From: Akkermansia muciniphila
GTDB taxonomy: Bacteria; Verrucomicrobiota; Verrucomicrobiia; Verrucomicrobiales; Akkermansiaceae
Assembly: GCA_947624785.1 (NCBI GenBank)
Contig: CANQLV010000008.1
Location: 1 to 64,000, forward strand
Direction: 5' to 3'
Length of the DNA stretch: 64,000 nt
The translations under genes and the position numbers were made by a program. A model generated the notes under the pieces. That model was given only the letters and a program-made list of their open reading frames with translations. It was not told where the DNA came from and ran no database searches. Of this stretch, positions 14,925 through 24,391 are shown in pieces; the stretch's first letter is position 1; each line of letters opens with the position of its first letter.

Positions 14925-16028
14925 TTGACCACGCTTCCTCCCAACAAATCCACCAACGTCCGTTCCGTGCTGGAGTACGTCCCGTACTTCAGGGACAAAA
15001 TCTTTGCCGTGCATGTGGAACGCCCCCTGGTGGATTCCGAAGAGCTGGTGGACGCATTGCTGGACCTGGACGCTCTTCAGGAAATAGGCGTCAGGCCCGT
15101 GCTGATAGTGGAAGGAACGGACGCCTCCGCGCTGTACGAACACACGCGCGTTTGTGAAATGCGCTCCGCCCTAGTGGAAGCGCCGTTGAAAGGCGGTCAG
15201 CTTGTCCGGGAAAGAGTCCGGGAAATCCTGGGAAGGCATCAGATCCCCGTGGTGGCCTCCGGCCGTTCCGGCTCCTTTGACCCGGAATCCGTCCGTATGG
15301 CATTCAGTCTGGGAGCCTCCAAATACATCGCCCTGCTCAACGACCATAAGGTTCCCTCCCGTGACGGACGCCCCATTGCCGCCATTCTGGAATCGGAAGT
15401 GGCGGGCCTGGAAGGAGAAATAACCCACCGGGAACTACTGGACCAGGCGGCTGAGGCCTGCCGGACGGGAATCCCCCGGGTACACCTGCTGGACGGCAAA
15501 ATGCGAGGCGTACTGGTGGAGGAACTCTTCTCGGAAGAAGGCGTAGGCACCATGGTCCACACGGACTCCTACCGGGAAATACGCCCCTTGAAGGAGGAGG
15601 ACATTCCGGAGCTACTCTCCATGATCGCCCGCTCCGTGGTGGACTCCAAGCTGGTGAACCGGAACTATGAGGACATCGCCGCCAGAATGGATGACTACTA
15701 CGTGCTGACTCTGGACGACAGCATCGTGGGCTGCGTTGCCGTCTATCCCTACCCGAAACACCGCAGCGCGGAACTGGGCTGCCTGTACATCAAGCACCGC
15801 CATGAAGGCCGCGGCTATGGCCGCGCCCTATGTGAATTCGCCAAAAGAAAAGCGGAGGAAATGGGCATGGAATTTATCTTCGCCCTCTCTCAAAGCGCCG
15901 TCCACTACTTCCGGGACCGCATGCACTATGCGGAATTCTCCCGCGACTGCCTCCCCCCGGAACGCCTGCGCGCCCTGGAACTCAGCGGCCGCAAATCCGG
16001 AGTCTTCGGGTTGAGGCTGAATCAATGA
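14925..16028 (+). CDS. N-acetylglutamate synthase-like protein (amino-acid-kinase fold plus GNAT domain)
   Basis: 367 residues. The N-terminal part (about 1-210) has the order of an amino-acid-kinase domain (YVPYFRDKIFAVHVE, LLDLDALQEIGVRPVLIVEG, then IPRVHLLDGKMRGVLVEELF) but is divergent. The GIGT and GGN-type phosphate loops of true kinases are not evident. The C-terminal part (about 215-350) is a GNAT domain with the acetyl-CoA loop HEGRGYGRAL and a terminal HYFRDRMHYAEFSRDCLP segment. This fusion is the classical ArgA layout, which makes N-acetylglutamate for arginine synthesis. The start is TTG at 14925, with no better ATG. It lies 75 bp after secA with a hairpin between, and no other arginine gene is nearby. 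It is a confident ArgA-type fold, but the substrate is inferred. Confidence 0.8.
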   Translation: MTTLPPNKSTNVRSVLEYVPYFRDKIFAVHVERPLVDSEELVDALLDLDALQEIGVRPVLIVEGTDASALYEHTRVCEMRSALVEAPLKGGQLVRERVREILGRHQIPVVASGRSGSFDPESVRMAFSLGASKYIALLNDHKVPSRDGRPIAAILESEVAGLEGEITHRELLDQAAEACRTGIPRVHLLDGKMRGVLVEELFSEEGVGTMVHTDSYREIRPLKEEDIPELLSMIARSVVDSKLVNRNYEDIAARMDDYYVLTLDDSIVGCVAVYPYPKHRSAELGCLYIKHRHEGRGYGRALCEFAKRKAEEMGMEFIFALSQSAVHYFRDRMHYAEFSRDCLPPERLRALELSGRKSGVFGLRLNQ

Positions 16029-16418
16029 CAGCCTTCTGTTGTCTGATTAAGTCTCGATAATCTTTTAATTTCCGATTCCATTTCTCGGAAATAAGAAAAT
16101 TTTTACATTATGACGAGGCTCTTTTACCAATCCAAACCGTAATACCATCTTTCTAATTGGCCTGAGAAGCTTTTATGAGTATGCTCTACTGTTTTCTATC
16201 CCTTATTTGGATGACTCCATCGTAGAAGACTTGACCTTGACCCCTGTCGATCAATCTGACGAGATACCTGTCCGTTAACATTATGCAGGGCCTCTGACTA
16301 TAGCGGTTAATTTGAAACCGGGCCTTTTTGATAGAGTGCCTATACAGAGGGCGACATTACCATCTTATAAAGAACTACTTTCTAATAGGTCTAGGAAAAA
16401 TGTTACTATACCTCATCT
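16029..16418. other. Intergenic region without a recognisable gene
   Basis: 390 bp between the ArgA-like gene and the convergent KAP gene. The sequence is interrupted by stops in all frames and becomes AT-rich to the right. I see no hairpin with a T run, no tRNA, and no copy of the tRNA-Met 3' end that would mark an attachment site. Confidence 0.5.
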
Positions 16419-17936
16419 CTAATGCCCTATCGCTATAAAATCCTCCTCCATGGGTAATTTACTAGATTTAGGATTTATACATATTGCGGAATAGCAACTG
16501 AGGAAAGGGAAACGTACTAAATCTTGTCTAAAATGAGAAAGTATTATTTCAAAATGATATTTTTGAAATATCTTCTTCAAATATGGTGCATTAAAATACC
16601 ATTTAGTTGCTTTTTTCAATAATTCCTGGCCCGGATCTTTTTCATAGATACAATCTATAAAAGCATCTAAACCAGATTCATAGTCATTTTTATGAATCTC
16701 CATTTTCCCATTGTAATTATATATTTTTTTAAGTTTTTTTAGATCATTAGGATTTTTCAAATAAGAATATTTTCTATCACTGTTCATACAAGAAAGAGCA
16801 ATAAATAAAATGACAAGTTTAGCATATCCTGATGACCTATTTTCTAATCTTTGACTCTCAACTGACATTTTTTGAAAAATAGACAAATACAAAATTAGTC
16901 TTTCTACTTCACGCAAAGACATTGAATTTTTACAAATTATAGCAGCTACAAATAATTCTACATTACTAATATCTTTGAGCTCAGAATTTTGTCTCTTTTG
17001 AACAATAAAATATTTAACAGAAGAATGAAAATTCATTAAGTAAATTAATTTTTCATTATCATTATTTGCCTTTTCAAAACCCGTTGAAATATCTTCAAAA
17101 TATATTTCAGGAATACATATCTCCGCTTTGATATATTTGCTCATGTATTCCTCAGAATTTATATTAATTCCATACCGACACTCTACAAATTTTGTTATTT
17201 GATTTTTATTTGCAATGATAACAAATTGAAGATTAGACTCTTCAAATATATATTTAATTTTTTCAATGAATAACAAACAATATTCTGGAGAACAACGATC
17301 AAGCTCATCAATAAATATAATAAATTTCTGATTCGACTTATCTACGATAGATATTAATTCTTTCAAGATTTTATTCTTATCTTCATATAAAGTAGAAAGA
17401 TTTTTTAAATCTTTTCCCATACTTTTATTAAATCTTTTCATCAGAGAACTTCCGTTTTCAGAAATTTCAAAATTTTCTCCCACCAATTTATAGGAAGTGG
17501 CACAGATAACCGTTTGAAATAGGAAAGAACTAATTCCTACAGCACATCCAAGAAAATCAATCTTATCCTTCTTTTGAAGAAATTTAGATAAATTAAGTGC
17601 TATAGAAAGAATAGGATCCGAAATTTTGGATTCTTCATATGCATCAATATAAATACATTTATATAATGGAGTATAGCCCAATTTCTGAATAAGTTTTTTG
17701 CAAAACACTGTTTTCCCAATACCCCAACTTCCGTTGATAAGCAATGGACTACACTCAATTGATGAAGTAGTGAGCATTTTATACAAAAAATCAACAATAT
17801 GTTGTCTGCCAAACAAATCGTCTTTTGGTAAGTTCATAAATAAAGAAGATGATTTAATTACTTTTTTTGGGGAATGCTGTAATGACTTATTCGAGTGTAT
17901 ACTAAATATTTTTGAAATATATTCAAAAAAACTCAT
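16419..17936 (-). CDS. KAP-family P-loop NTPase
   Basis: 505 residues from the ATG at 17936 (a GTG at 17966 would add ten). Walker A is GSWGIGKT at residues 69-76. Walker B is IIFIDELDRCSP near 207-217, the form typical of KAP NTPases. A hydrophobic stretch near residues 127-151 (DFLGCAVGISSFLFQTVICA) sits between the two motifs, where KAP proteins carry inserted membrane segments. The C-terminal 250 residues are helical and unassigned. KAP NTPases are scattered by horizontal transfer and several are linked to phage defence. The gene is far more AT-rich than its neighbours and stands alone next to the 3' end of tRNA-Met, a common insertion point. A defence role is inferred from family and context. 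Confidence 0.85.
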   Translation of the reverse strand: MSFFEYISKIFSIHSNKSLQHSPKKVIKSSSLFMNLPKDDLFGRQHIVDFLYKMLTTSSIECSPLLINGSWGIGKTVFCKKLIQKLGYTPLYKCIYIDAYEESKISDPILSIALNLSKFLQKKDKIDFLGCAVGISSFLFQTVICATSYKLVGENFEISENGSSLMKRFNKSMGKDLKNLSTLYEDKNKILKELISIVDKSNQKFIIFIDELDRCSPEYCLLFIEKIKYIFEESNLQFVIIANKNQITKFVECRYGININSEEYMSKYIKAEICIPEIYFEDISTGFEKANNDNEKLIYLMNFHSSVKYFIVQKRQNSELKDISNVELFVAAIICKNSMSLREVERLILYLSIFQKMSVESQRLENRSSGYAKLVILFIALSCMNSDRKYSYLKNPNDLKKLKKIYNYNGKMEIHKNDYESGLDAFIDCIYEKDPGQELLKKATKWYFNAPYLKKIFQKYHFEIILSHFRQDLVRFPFLSCYSAICINPKSSKLPMEEDFIAIGH

Positions 17937-17987
17937 TGATTTTAAAATTAGATTTATTAACCTCACTAATCATTTCAAACCAAATTA

Positions 17988-18020
17988 AAACCCCTTAAAT
18001 CGTTGGATTTAAGGGGTTTT
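17988..18020 (-). terminator. Intrinsic terminator after tRNA-Met
   Basis: Fourteen bases at 17988-18001 (AAACCCCTTAAATC) pair perfectly with 18006-18019, with a four-base loop and a run of T on either strand. It lies five bases past the tRNA 3' end and separates the tRNA transcript from the KAP gene. Confidence 0.85.
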
Positions 18021-18025
18021 GAAGA

Positions 18026-18100
<75 letters not shown>

Positions 18101-18315
18101 GTTAAGTGGTTGGTGCTGGAAAGCGGAGAGATATTTAGCCCGAATCGGAAAGAATGTCCAGATTTTTTTATGAGGCAGGAGCATTTTATGACGGCAGCCC
18201 GCTTCTCCATCCAGAAAAATCATTGATGATGAATCGTTCTTTTCCTCCAACCGTTTCACACAGCCTGCGGCCCAGGCTGTTTCCCGCGTCCGGACGCCTA
18301 CGGCGCAGGGCGTCA

Positions 18316-18873
18316 TTATTCCCCCGGTCCGGCGCCATTTACAGAGCGGGACAGGAAATAGAGGCCCATGAAGATTTTCGGATCCACCACTTTTCCCTGC
18401 CCTATCTGGTCCATCAGCCAGCTATGCACCAACGGAAGGGGAATGCGGTGGACAGTGATGTTTTCATGAGCCACCCCTCCGCCTTCCGATATTTGGTGCA
18501 GCCCCTCCGCCAGGTAGAAGGATACCATTTCCGTCGTCAATCCGGGGGAGGAAGGCCCCGTGAACAGGTACGTCCAGGCATCCGCCCGGTATCCCGTTTC
18601 TTCTTCCAGTTCACGCCGGGCGGATTGCAGCGTGCTTTCCTCTCCTTCATCTCCGGAGATGCCCGCGGGCAGTCCGATGGTCCGGGCATGCAGGGGAACC
18701 CGGTATTCCTCCACCAGCAGCAGTTCGCCTTCCTCCGTCACGGCCACGATCATGACGGCGCCGTTGGCATTGACCCGGCGCACGTATTCCCACCTTCCTT
18801 CTTTCAAGAGCTCCAAAAATCTGCCCCGGCAGAGGGAATGGCATGTTTCCCCGGTTTGTTCCATCTGTTCCAT
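18316..18873 (-). CDS. NUDIX hydrolase, ADP-ribose pyrophosphatase-like
   Basis: 185 residues. NUDIX enzymes cleave nucleoside diphosphates linked to another moiety, using Mg ions held by the NUDIX-box glutamates. The box is LPAGISGDEGEE followed by SARRELEEETGY. The REL-x-EE-x-G core is intact, while the loop between the first Gly and first Glu is two residues longer than the canonical spacing. The layout, with YVRRVNANGAVMIVAV before and TEMVSFYLAEGL after the box, resembles ADP-ribose pyrophosphatases. The substrate is inferred. The gene is a single unit between the tRNA and the dnaA upstream region, on the opposite strand to dnaA. Confidence 0.85.
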   Translation of the reverse strand: MEQMEQTGETCHSLCRGRFLELLKEGRWEYVRRVNANGAVMIVAVTEEGELLLVEEYRVPLHARTIGLPAGISGDEGEESTLQSARRELEEETGYRADAWTYLFTGPSSPGLTTEMVSFYLAEGLHQISEGGGVAHENITVHRIPLPLVHSWLMDQIGQGKVVDPKIFMGLYFLSRSVNGAGPGE

Positions 18874-19401
18874 GATGCAGCCACGTTAGGTTTCCCGGCG
18901 CCTCTTGTCAACCATCCCGGCTGCCCCCTTGCGGAACCTCTCCGGGACCTTCTGGTCCGGTGCCTGTAAGTGCTTGATTTACGGCGGCGTAATTGTTTCC
19001 TTTTCGTCACATAGCCCAATAACAAAGTAGTAATTCACTGATAATAAAATAATTATAGTGTCATTCAAAGAATATACTCAGGAGGACTAAATTATCGGGG
19101 GAAGCAAGACTAAAATATTTTTTGGTGTGGAACCCCCGTGGAACGTAGAGCCGCGGAACGATGACTCACGCTGCTTCAAAAAGATATTTTTTCCTCAGGC
19201 GCAAATCAGTACTTTGGCGCTTCCGTCGACCGGGGTGTCGAGCTGAAAGCGGACGAGTTCGCCTTCTCCATCCTGATGGACGCCACGAGCTGTCACGGCT
19301 GCGGATGAACCCCATTCCGGTTCCATCCGCGGGCGGCCTCGTAGCGAGACGGAAGGCCTCACAGCCATTTATAACCAGCAACATCTTTTATTTCCACAAC
19401 A
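18874..19401. other. Long intergenic region upstream of dnaA
   Basis: 528 bp between divergent NUDIX and dnaA genes. The part 19010-19130 is AT-rich. 19130-19370 is GC-rich, with several short inverted repeats such as GGCCT/AGGCC near 19334-19358. One plus-strand frame at 19165-19305 reads like protein (QYFGASVDRGVELKADEFAF) but has no start codon and no ribosome binding site. I could not find good DnaA boxes, so I do not call an origin here. It may hold the dnaA leader, a gene remnant or an unrecognised RNA. Confidence 0.4.
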
Positions 19402-20808
19402 ATGACGCCACCATCAGAATTGTCAGCCACCTGGTCCAGGATCACGGGAGCCCTGCAAACAATCATGTCTCCGGAGGTTTATGGATTGTGGTTTCCCAAG
19501 TTTTCCCTCCTGGAGGATTCCGGAAAGACACTGACGCTGGTGTGTGACGATCCCATGGCCGCCCTCTGGGTGGAGAACAGCTATACGCCGGAACTGAAGC
19601 AGGCCGCCATGCTTGCCCTGGGCACGGAGCGCCAGGTGAAGTTCATCTGCGCGGACGAGGTGGCATCTCTGCCGGCCGCCGAAGGCCAGCCGCAAAAGGC
19701 TTCCTCCCGTTCCAAAACGCATCAGGCGGCGGATTCCCCGTCCGCCACGGCAAAGAAACAGCGCAGCCAGGGAAACCGGGCATGCCTGAATGATTTGTAC
19801 ACGTTCGATTCGTTCGTAGTTTATGAAGACAGCCGCTTTGCCTATCAGGCAGGGCTGTCCATCGCCCAGTCGGAACGGGCCCTGTTCAATCCCCTCTTCC
19901 TGTACGGGAAGTCCGGCGTGGGAAAAACGCACCTGCTCCAGGCCATCGGCCATGAGGTGCTTCACCAGGATTCTTCCGCGAATGTGGTGTACGTCACGGG
20001 CGAACAGTTCGCCAATGAGTTTATTGATGCGTCCCGCACCCAGAACGGGCAGAGCTTCGCCAAGCTGCGCCGCAAGTACCGCAAGGCGGACGTCCTGCTG
20101 GTGGACGACGTGCAGTTTATTTCCGGCAAGGAGAAGACGGTGGAAGAGTTCCTGCACACGTTTGACGAGCTGTTCCACTCCCACAAGACGATCGTGATTT
20201 GCGCCGATGCCGCCGCATGCGATATTTCCAATCTGGATTCCCGCCTGGCGGCCCGCCTGGAGTCCGGCCTTACGGTAGAGTTGAATCTTCCGGACGATAA
20301 CGCCCGGCTGGAGATTTTGCGCAGCAAGCGCGACCGGGCCGGCATGCACGTGTCCGACGAGATTCTGGAGTTCCTCGCCAGCCGCATCCAGAAGAGCGTG
20401 CGCCGCCTGGAAGGGGCCCTGCTCCGCGTGGCCACCTTTACCTCCCTGTCCGGAGACATGCCGGACATCGCCAAGATCGAGCAGCTTTTGCGTGATATCC
20501 TGCGGGAAGAAACCAGCCGCATCCTGTCCGTGGATTCCATCCAGAAGCGCGTGGCGGATTTTTATGAGCTGAAGGTGAGCGACCTGACCGGCAAGCGCCG
20601 CCCCAACAGCATCGCCTTTCCCCGCCAAATCGCCATGTATCTGAGCCGCCGCCTGACGGAATGCTCCCTGAAGGATATCGGCCAGGCTTTCGGAGGCCGG
20701 GATCACGGCACCGTGATCCATGCCAACAAGCTGGTCGCCTCCCGCATGGAGGAGGACGTGCGCGTGCGGGATATCGTCCTGCGGCTGGAGGAGGATTTGA
20801 AGGATTGA
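19402..20808 (+). CDS. dnaA: Chromosomal replication initiator DnaA
   Basis: 468 residues, normal length. DnaA binds DnaA boxes at oriC, forms an ATP-dependent filament and melts the origin. A short N-terminal domain (to about 85) is followed by a Ser/Lys-rich linker, then the AAA+ domain with Walker A (YGKSGVGKTH, near residue 170) and Walker B (DVLLVDDVQFISGKE). The C-terminal helix-turn-helix carries the DnaA signature LKDIGQAFGGRDHGTVIHA near residue 430. The gene stands alone: no dnaN, recF or gyrB follows, and the next gene is an ABC transporter. There is no Shine-Dalgarno sequence before the ATG. Confidence 0.97.
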   Translation: MTPPSELSATWSRITGALQTIMSPEVYGLWFPKFSLLEDSGKTLTLVCDDPMAALWVENSYTPELKQAAMLALGTERQVKFICADEVASLPAAEGQPQKASSRSKTHQAADSPSATAKKQRSQGNRACLNDLYTFDSFVVYEDSRFAYQAGLSIAQSERALFNPLFLYGKSGVGKTHLLQAIGHEVLHQDSSANVVYVTGEQFANEFIDASRTQNGQSFAKLRRKYRKADVLLVDDVQFISGKEKTVEEFLHTFDELFHSHKTIVICADAAACDISNLDSRLAARLESGLTVELNLPDDNARLEILRSKRDRAGMHVSDEILEFLASRIQKSVRRLEGALLRVATFTSLSGDMPDIAKIEQLLRDILREETSRILSVDSIQKRVADFYELKVSDLTGKRRPNSIAFPRQIAMYLSRRLTECSLKDIGQAFGGRDHGTVIHANKLVASRMEEDVRVRDIVLRLEEDLKD

Positions 20809-20921
20809 TTTTCCTTCCCGGCAGCCCTTCCCCAGTAATGTTGGAATAGCCGCTGTTCCTTTTCAGCATATGTTGCTTTTCAAGCGGCGGCGGCGTCTCC
20901 GCGGCGCAGGGGAGAATAAGC

Positions 20922-20949
20922 TTGAGACGGGAGCGGTTTGGATTAGAAT
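20922..20949 (+). promoter_or_regulatory. Promoter of the ABC exporter operon
   Basis: TTGAGA (20922-20927) and TAGAAT (20944-20949) are 16 bases apart, each matching five of six consensus bases. The -10 ends 21 bases before the ABC ATPase start, so the predicted leader is only about 15 nt and has no Shine-Dalgarno motif. Confidence 0.6.
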
Positions 20950-20970
20950 CACCCTGTTCCCATTGATTCC

Positions 20971-21906
20971 ATGATCCACGCCGACCAGCTTTCCAAAGAG
21001 TTTGGCCGCTTTCAAGCGGTAAAGAATGCCTCCTTCCAGATTGAAAAGGGGGAAATCGTAGGGTTCCTGGGGCCGAACGGCGCAGGCAAGACCACGACTT
21101 TACGCATGCTGACCGGCTACCTGCCCCCCACTTCCGGGACCGCCACGATTGCGGGATTCGACATTGTTAAGAATCCTCTGGAGGCGCGCAAGCACCTGGG
21201 CTACCTCCCGGAGCACGTGCCTCTTTACGACGACCAGCGCGTGACGGAGTACCTGAAGTTCCGCGCCAGGCTTAAAGGCATTTCTTCCAAGCAGATATGG
21301 CCTGCCGTCTCCAAGGCCGTGGAGCAATGCGGCCTGGACCCTGTGCGCCGCAAGATGATCCGCACCCTTTCCAAAGGCTACCGCCAGCGCGTGGGCCTGG
21401 CGGACGCCCTGCTGGGTGAACCGGACCTGCTGATTCTGGACGAACCCACCAACGGTCTGGACCCCAACCAGATACGCCAGATACGCGAGCTGATCAAGAG
21501 CCTGGCGGCCAACCACACCATTATTCTTTCCACCCATATTCTGAGTGAGGTGGAGATGATCTGCAACAAGGTCATCATTATTGACCAGGGAACCATCAAG
21601 GCCTCGGATACCCCGTCCAACCTGACGGCCAACCTCCGCGCCGCCGGCAAGATCACGCTGGAGTTCCGCGGAGACCTGGAACTGATTACGAAGAAGCTGG
21701 AAAACATGGAACACGTGAAGAAGGTCATCCATGAAGGCACGGACTCCGACGGCTGGCATACGCTGACCGTACGCGCGGAGGCCGGAACGGATACCCGTGA
21801 AAAGGCCGCGCGCCTCCTTGCGGAACAGGGCTGCCCCCTGCGCCATATTTACCGCCACACCCCCACCCTGGAAGAGGTGTTCGTGGAAATGACCCGTAAA
21901 GATTAA
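20971..21906 (+). CDS. ABC transporter ATP-binding protein, GldA-like
   Basis: 311 residues. It has Walker A GPNGAGKTT, a Q-loop region GYLPEHVPLYDD, a signature in the form LSKGYRQRVGLADALL, and Walker B LLILDEPTNGLDPNQ followed by STHILSEVE. The C-terminal 90 residues form the extra domain seen in multidrug/GldA-type ATPases. It is the first gene of a tight run with a permease (55 bp on), a GldG-like protein and a DUF4340-type protein. That set matches the GldA-GldF-GldG exporter of Bacteroidetes and the similar uncharacterised exporters in many non-gliding bacteria. The substrate is unknown. No other gliding gene is present here, so motility is not implied. Confidence 0.9.
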   Translation: MIHADQLSKEFGRFQAVKNASFQIEKGEIVGFLGPNGAGKTTTLRMLTGYLPPTSGTATIAGFDIVKNPLEARKHLGYLPEHVPLYDDQRVTEYLKFRARLKGISSKQIWPAVSKAVEQCGLDPVRRKMIRTLSKGYRQRVGLADALLGEPDLLILDEPTNGLDPNQIRQIRELIKSLAANHTIILSTHILSEVEMICNKVIIIDQGTIKASDTPSNLTANLRAAGKITLEFRGDLELITKKLENMEHVKKVIHEGTDSDGWHTLTVRAEAGTDTREKAARLLAEQGCPLRHIYRHTPTLEEVFVEMTRKD

Positions 21907-21961
21907 CCGCCCGCTTCTTCTCCCTTCTCTATCCACCACCCCGCATTTTCCTTTTCTCCCC

Positions 21962-22744
21962 ATGTCTCCGGTACTTACCATTTTCAGAAAAGAACTCAGA
22001 AGCTACGTGATGACCCCGTACGGATGGGTCATCCTGGCCTTCGTCATGGCCTTGCAGAGCGTTTCCCTGTCCGGCACGCTGAAGGCATTCCAACTGGCCC
22101 CGCAGAAGGAAGGCATTTTGTTCTTCATCCTGCATTCCCCCATGTTCTGGTTTTATTTCCTGTTCATTTTCCCGCTGCTCACCATGCGTTCCCTGGCGGA
22201 GGAAGAGAAAACGGGAACGCTGGAATCCCTGCTGACCACGCCCATCAAGACATGGCAGGTGGTCCTGGGCAAATATTTCTCCGCGTACGCCTTTTACATC
22301 ATCCTGTGGCTGCCCATGCTGCTGTACCCCCTGCTGGCGGACTGGTCCAACCTGATCGTGCAGTGGATTTACGGATATGACGCGGGCATGGTCCTTCCCT
22401 ACCGCCTGGCGGACTGGGCCGGGGCGTACGCCATCCTGCTGCTGGTCGGCGCCTGGTTCACGGCCATCGGCATTTTCGCCTCGTCCCTGACGGGCAGCCA
22501 GATCATTTCCGGCATCATCACCATCGGGCTGCTGGTGCTGATTTTCTTCATGGGGCTGATTCCCGTGGTGTGGGGGGAATTCCCTGCCGCGGGGATTTTC
22601 CATTACATGTCCTGCTCGGAACATCTGGACCGCTTTTCCACCGGGCTGGTTGATACGCGCCCCGTCGTCTTTTACCTGACCATGACGGTCCTGACGCTGG
22701 CCGTCACCATCCGCATCATTGACCACCGCCGCTGGAAGCACTGA
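21962..22744 (+). CDS. ABC transporter permease, GldF-like
   Basis: 260 residues with six likely membrane spans. The sequence begins TIFRKELRSYVMTPYGWVILAFVMALQ and contains PLLTMRSLAEEEKTGTLESLLTTPI, the conserved cytoplasmic loop of ABC-2 type permeases. It ends IRIIDHRRWKH. This is the membrane half of the exporter whose ATPase lies 55 bp upstream. Family length and the TMRSLAEE...GTLE.LLT.P motif match GldF/NosY-type permeases. The 48-bp spacing to the next gene supports one operon. Confidence 0.9.
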   Translation: MSPVLTIFRKELRSYVMTPYGWVILAFVMALQSVSLSGTLKAFQLAPQKEGILFFILHSPMFWFYFLFIFPLLTMRSLAEEEKTGTLESLLTTPIKTWQVVLGKYFSAYAFYIILWLPMLLYPLLADWSNLIVQWIYGYDAGMVLPYRLADWAGAYAILLLVGAWFTAIGIFASSLTGSQIISGIITIGLLVLIFFMGLIPVVWGEFPAAGIFHYMSCSEHLDRFSTGLVDTRPVVFYLTMTVLTLAVTIRIIDHRRWKH

Positions 22745-22792
22745 TCCACCCCGCCCCGCCTTTTCCCTTTCACTCCTTTTCATTTTTTATCT

Positions 22793-24364
22793 ATGAGCGA
22801 AGCACCAGACAACCCCGCCGCGGCCACGGAAGCCCCCCAGCCCCCCGCCCGCAAGGTCAGACGCCCCTGGATGACCTGGATCAAGCTTTTCCTGCTGTTC
22901 CTCATCGTCGTGTGCCTGAATTACGTGGGCTGCCACGAATATTACCGCCGGGACCTGACGGAAGACCAGCGTTACGAGATTTCCCGGCAGAGCATCAACA
23001 TGCTCAAGTCTCCGGAAATCCAGAACCGCAAGACGCCCGTCAAGATCACGTTCGCCTTCCTGCGCACCACGCAGAATTACACCCGCATGCGCTCCCTGCT
23101 TGAGGAGTACGAACGTTATTCCAACGGGAAGGTGAAGGTGGAGTACGTGGACCCCCTCCGCCAGCCGAACAAGGCTCGCGAGATTGCCAATATTTACGGG
23201 ATTGAGTTCAAGAAGAACCTGGTCATCATCGATGCCCGGGAAGACACGGAAAAAGCGCTCAAGACGTTTGAAGGCACCCAGGCGGATGCCGCCCACGTGC
23301 GCATCCTGCCCGGAGACGCCTTCGTGGTATATGCCCCCAGCCAGGACGGCAAGAGCATGAAGGCGGTGGCCCTCCAGATTGAAGACATGATGACCGCCGG
23401 CATTTACGGGGCGGCCAATGGAGAACCCCGCAAGATATATATTGCGGCGGACAAGAGCAATTTCAACGAGGCGCTGAGCAACAGCCAGGAGGAAAGCATT
23501 TTCACCACGCTGGGGAAAATCTGCCGCTCCGTCAACCTTCAGCTCGTTCCCATCCGCATGAGCGGCTTGAAGGAGATTCCGGAAGACGCCGCGGGGTTCA
23601 TGATCATCGGCTCCAAGTACGACCTGTCCCCGCAGGAGGCGGAAGTGCTCCAGCGGTACTGGGCGCGCCCGAACGCCGCCATCCTGGTCATGCTGGAACC
23701 CCAGCAGGATACGCCCAAACAGCTTTACCGGTTCCTCCGTGAACAGGGCCTGCGGCCTCAGAATGACCGCGTGATGCTCCGCAACAGGGGCAACCGCTCC
23801 GTTTTCGAGATTAACGCCATTTTCGCGCCCTCCCTGAACTGCACGCGCGAATTCTGGAATTCCAGCACCGGGCTGGAAGGGGAGAGCATTTCCCTCATCC
23901 TGGATTCCGACAACGCGGCCATGGAGCAGAAGCGCATCACGCCGTACCCCCTCCTGGTCACGACGGAGGATTATTACGGGGAAACCAAGTACAACCAGTT
24001 CCCTGCCCAGTTTGACGCGCGGGAAGACAACCCGGGCCCCCTGATGATCGGAGCGGCCCTCATCCGCGGGAACGCCGGGGATGTGAACCAGAACAAGACC
24101 ACCGGGCGCCTGGTGCTGCTGGGGAATACGGACCTGCTCCAGCCCCGGCAAATCAAGCCGGAACAGAGGGACTTCATGCGCACGCTGGTCGGCTGGATGA
24201 CGGACCGCGAAGAGTTGCGCGGCCTCGGCTCCCGCCATGACCTGACCGTCAAGCTGAACCTGGACCGCAACGCCCTGGGCATTCTGGAACTCCTGACGAA
24301 CATCGGCCTTCCCCTGCTGGCGCTTCTGATTGCCCTGATTATCTGGAACACGCGCCGCCATTAA
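22793..24364 (+). CDS. GldG-like auxiliary protein of an ABC exporter
   Basis: 523 residues. The N-terminal proline/alanine-rich tail is followed by a membrane span at about 27-45 (WIKLFLLFLIVVCLNYVGC). A large periplasmic domain begins YYRRDLTEDQRYEISRQSI and contains the ABC_transp_aux pattern (VKITFAFLRT, RMRSLLEEYERYSNGKVKVEYVDP). A C-terminal span (LLTNIGLPLLALLIALIIW) lies just before the end. This two-anchor layout is that of GldG, the extracytoplasmic partner of GldA/GldF. The role is presumably to couple or gate export, and the substrate is unknown. Confidence 0.85.
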   Translation: MSEAPDNPAAATEAPQPPARKVRRPWMTWIKLFLLFLIVVCLNYVGCHEYYRRDLTEDQRYEISRQSINMLKSPEIQNRKTPVKITFAFLRTTQNYTRMRSLLEEYERYSNGKVKVEYVDPLRQPNKAREIANIYGIEFKKNLVIIDAREDTEKALKTFEGTQADAAHVRILPGDAFVVYAPSQDGKSMKAVALQIEDMMTAGIYGAANGEPRKIYIAADKSNFNEALSNSQEESIFTTLGKICRSVNLQLVPIRMSGLKEIPEDAAGFMIIGSKYDLSPQEAEVLQRYWARPNAAILVMLEPQQDTPKQLYRFLREQGLRPQNDRVMLRNRGNRSVFEINAIFAPSLNCTREFWNSSTGLEGESISLILDSDNAAMEQKRITPYPLLVTTEDYYGETKYNQFPAQFDAREDNPGPLMIGAALIRGNAGDVNQNKTTGRLVLLGNTDLLQPRQIKPEQRDFMRTLVGWMTDREELRGLGSRHDLTVKLNLDRNALGILELLTNIGLPLLALLIALIIWNTRRH

Positions 24365-24391
24365 CCCCACCACGCCCATTACCGGAAGCAC

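Noticed and set aside
18874..19401. Possible oriC upstream of dnaA
   Set aside because: No convincing DnaA boxes. The nearest match (ATTTCCACA near 19390) has two mismatches.
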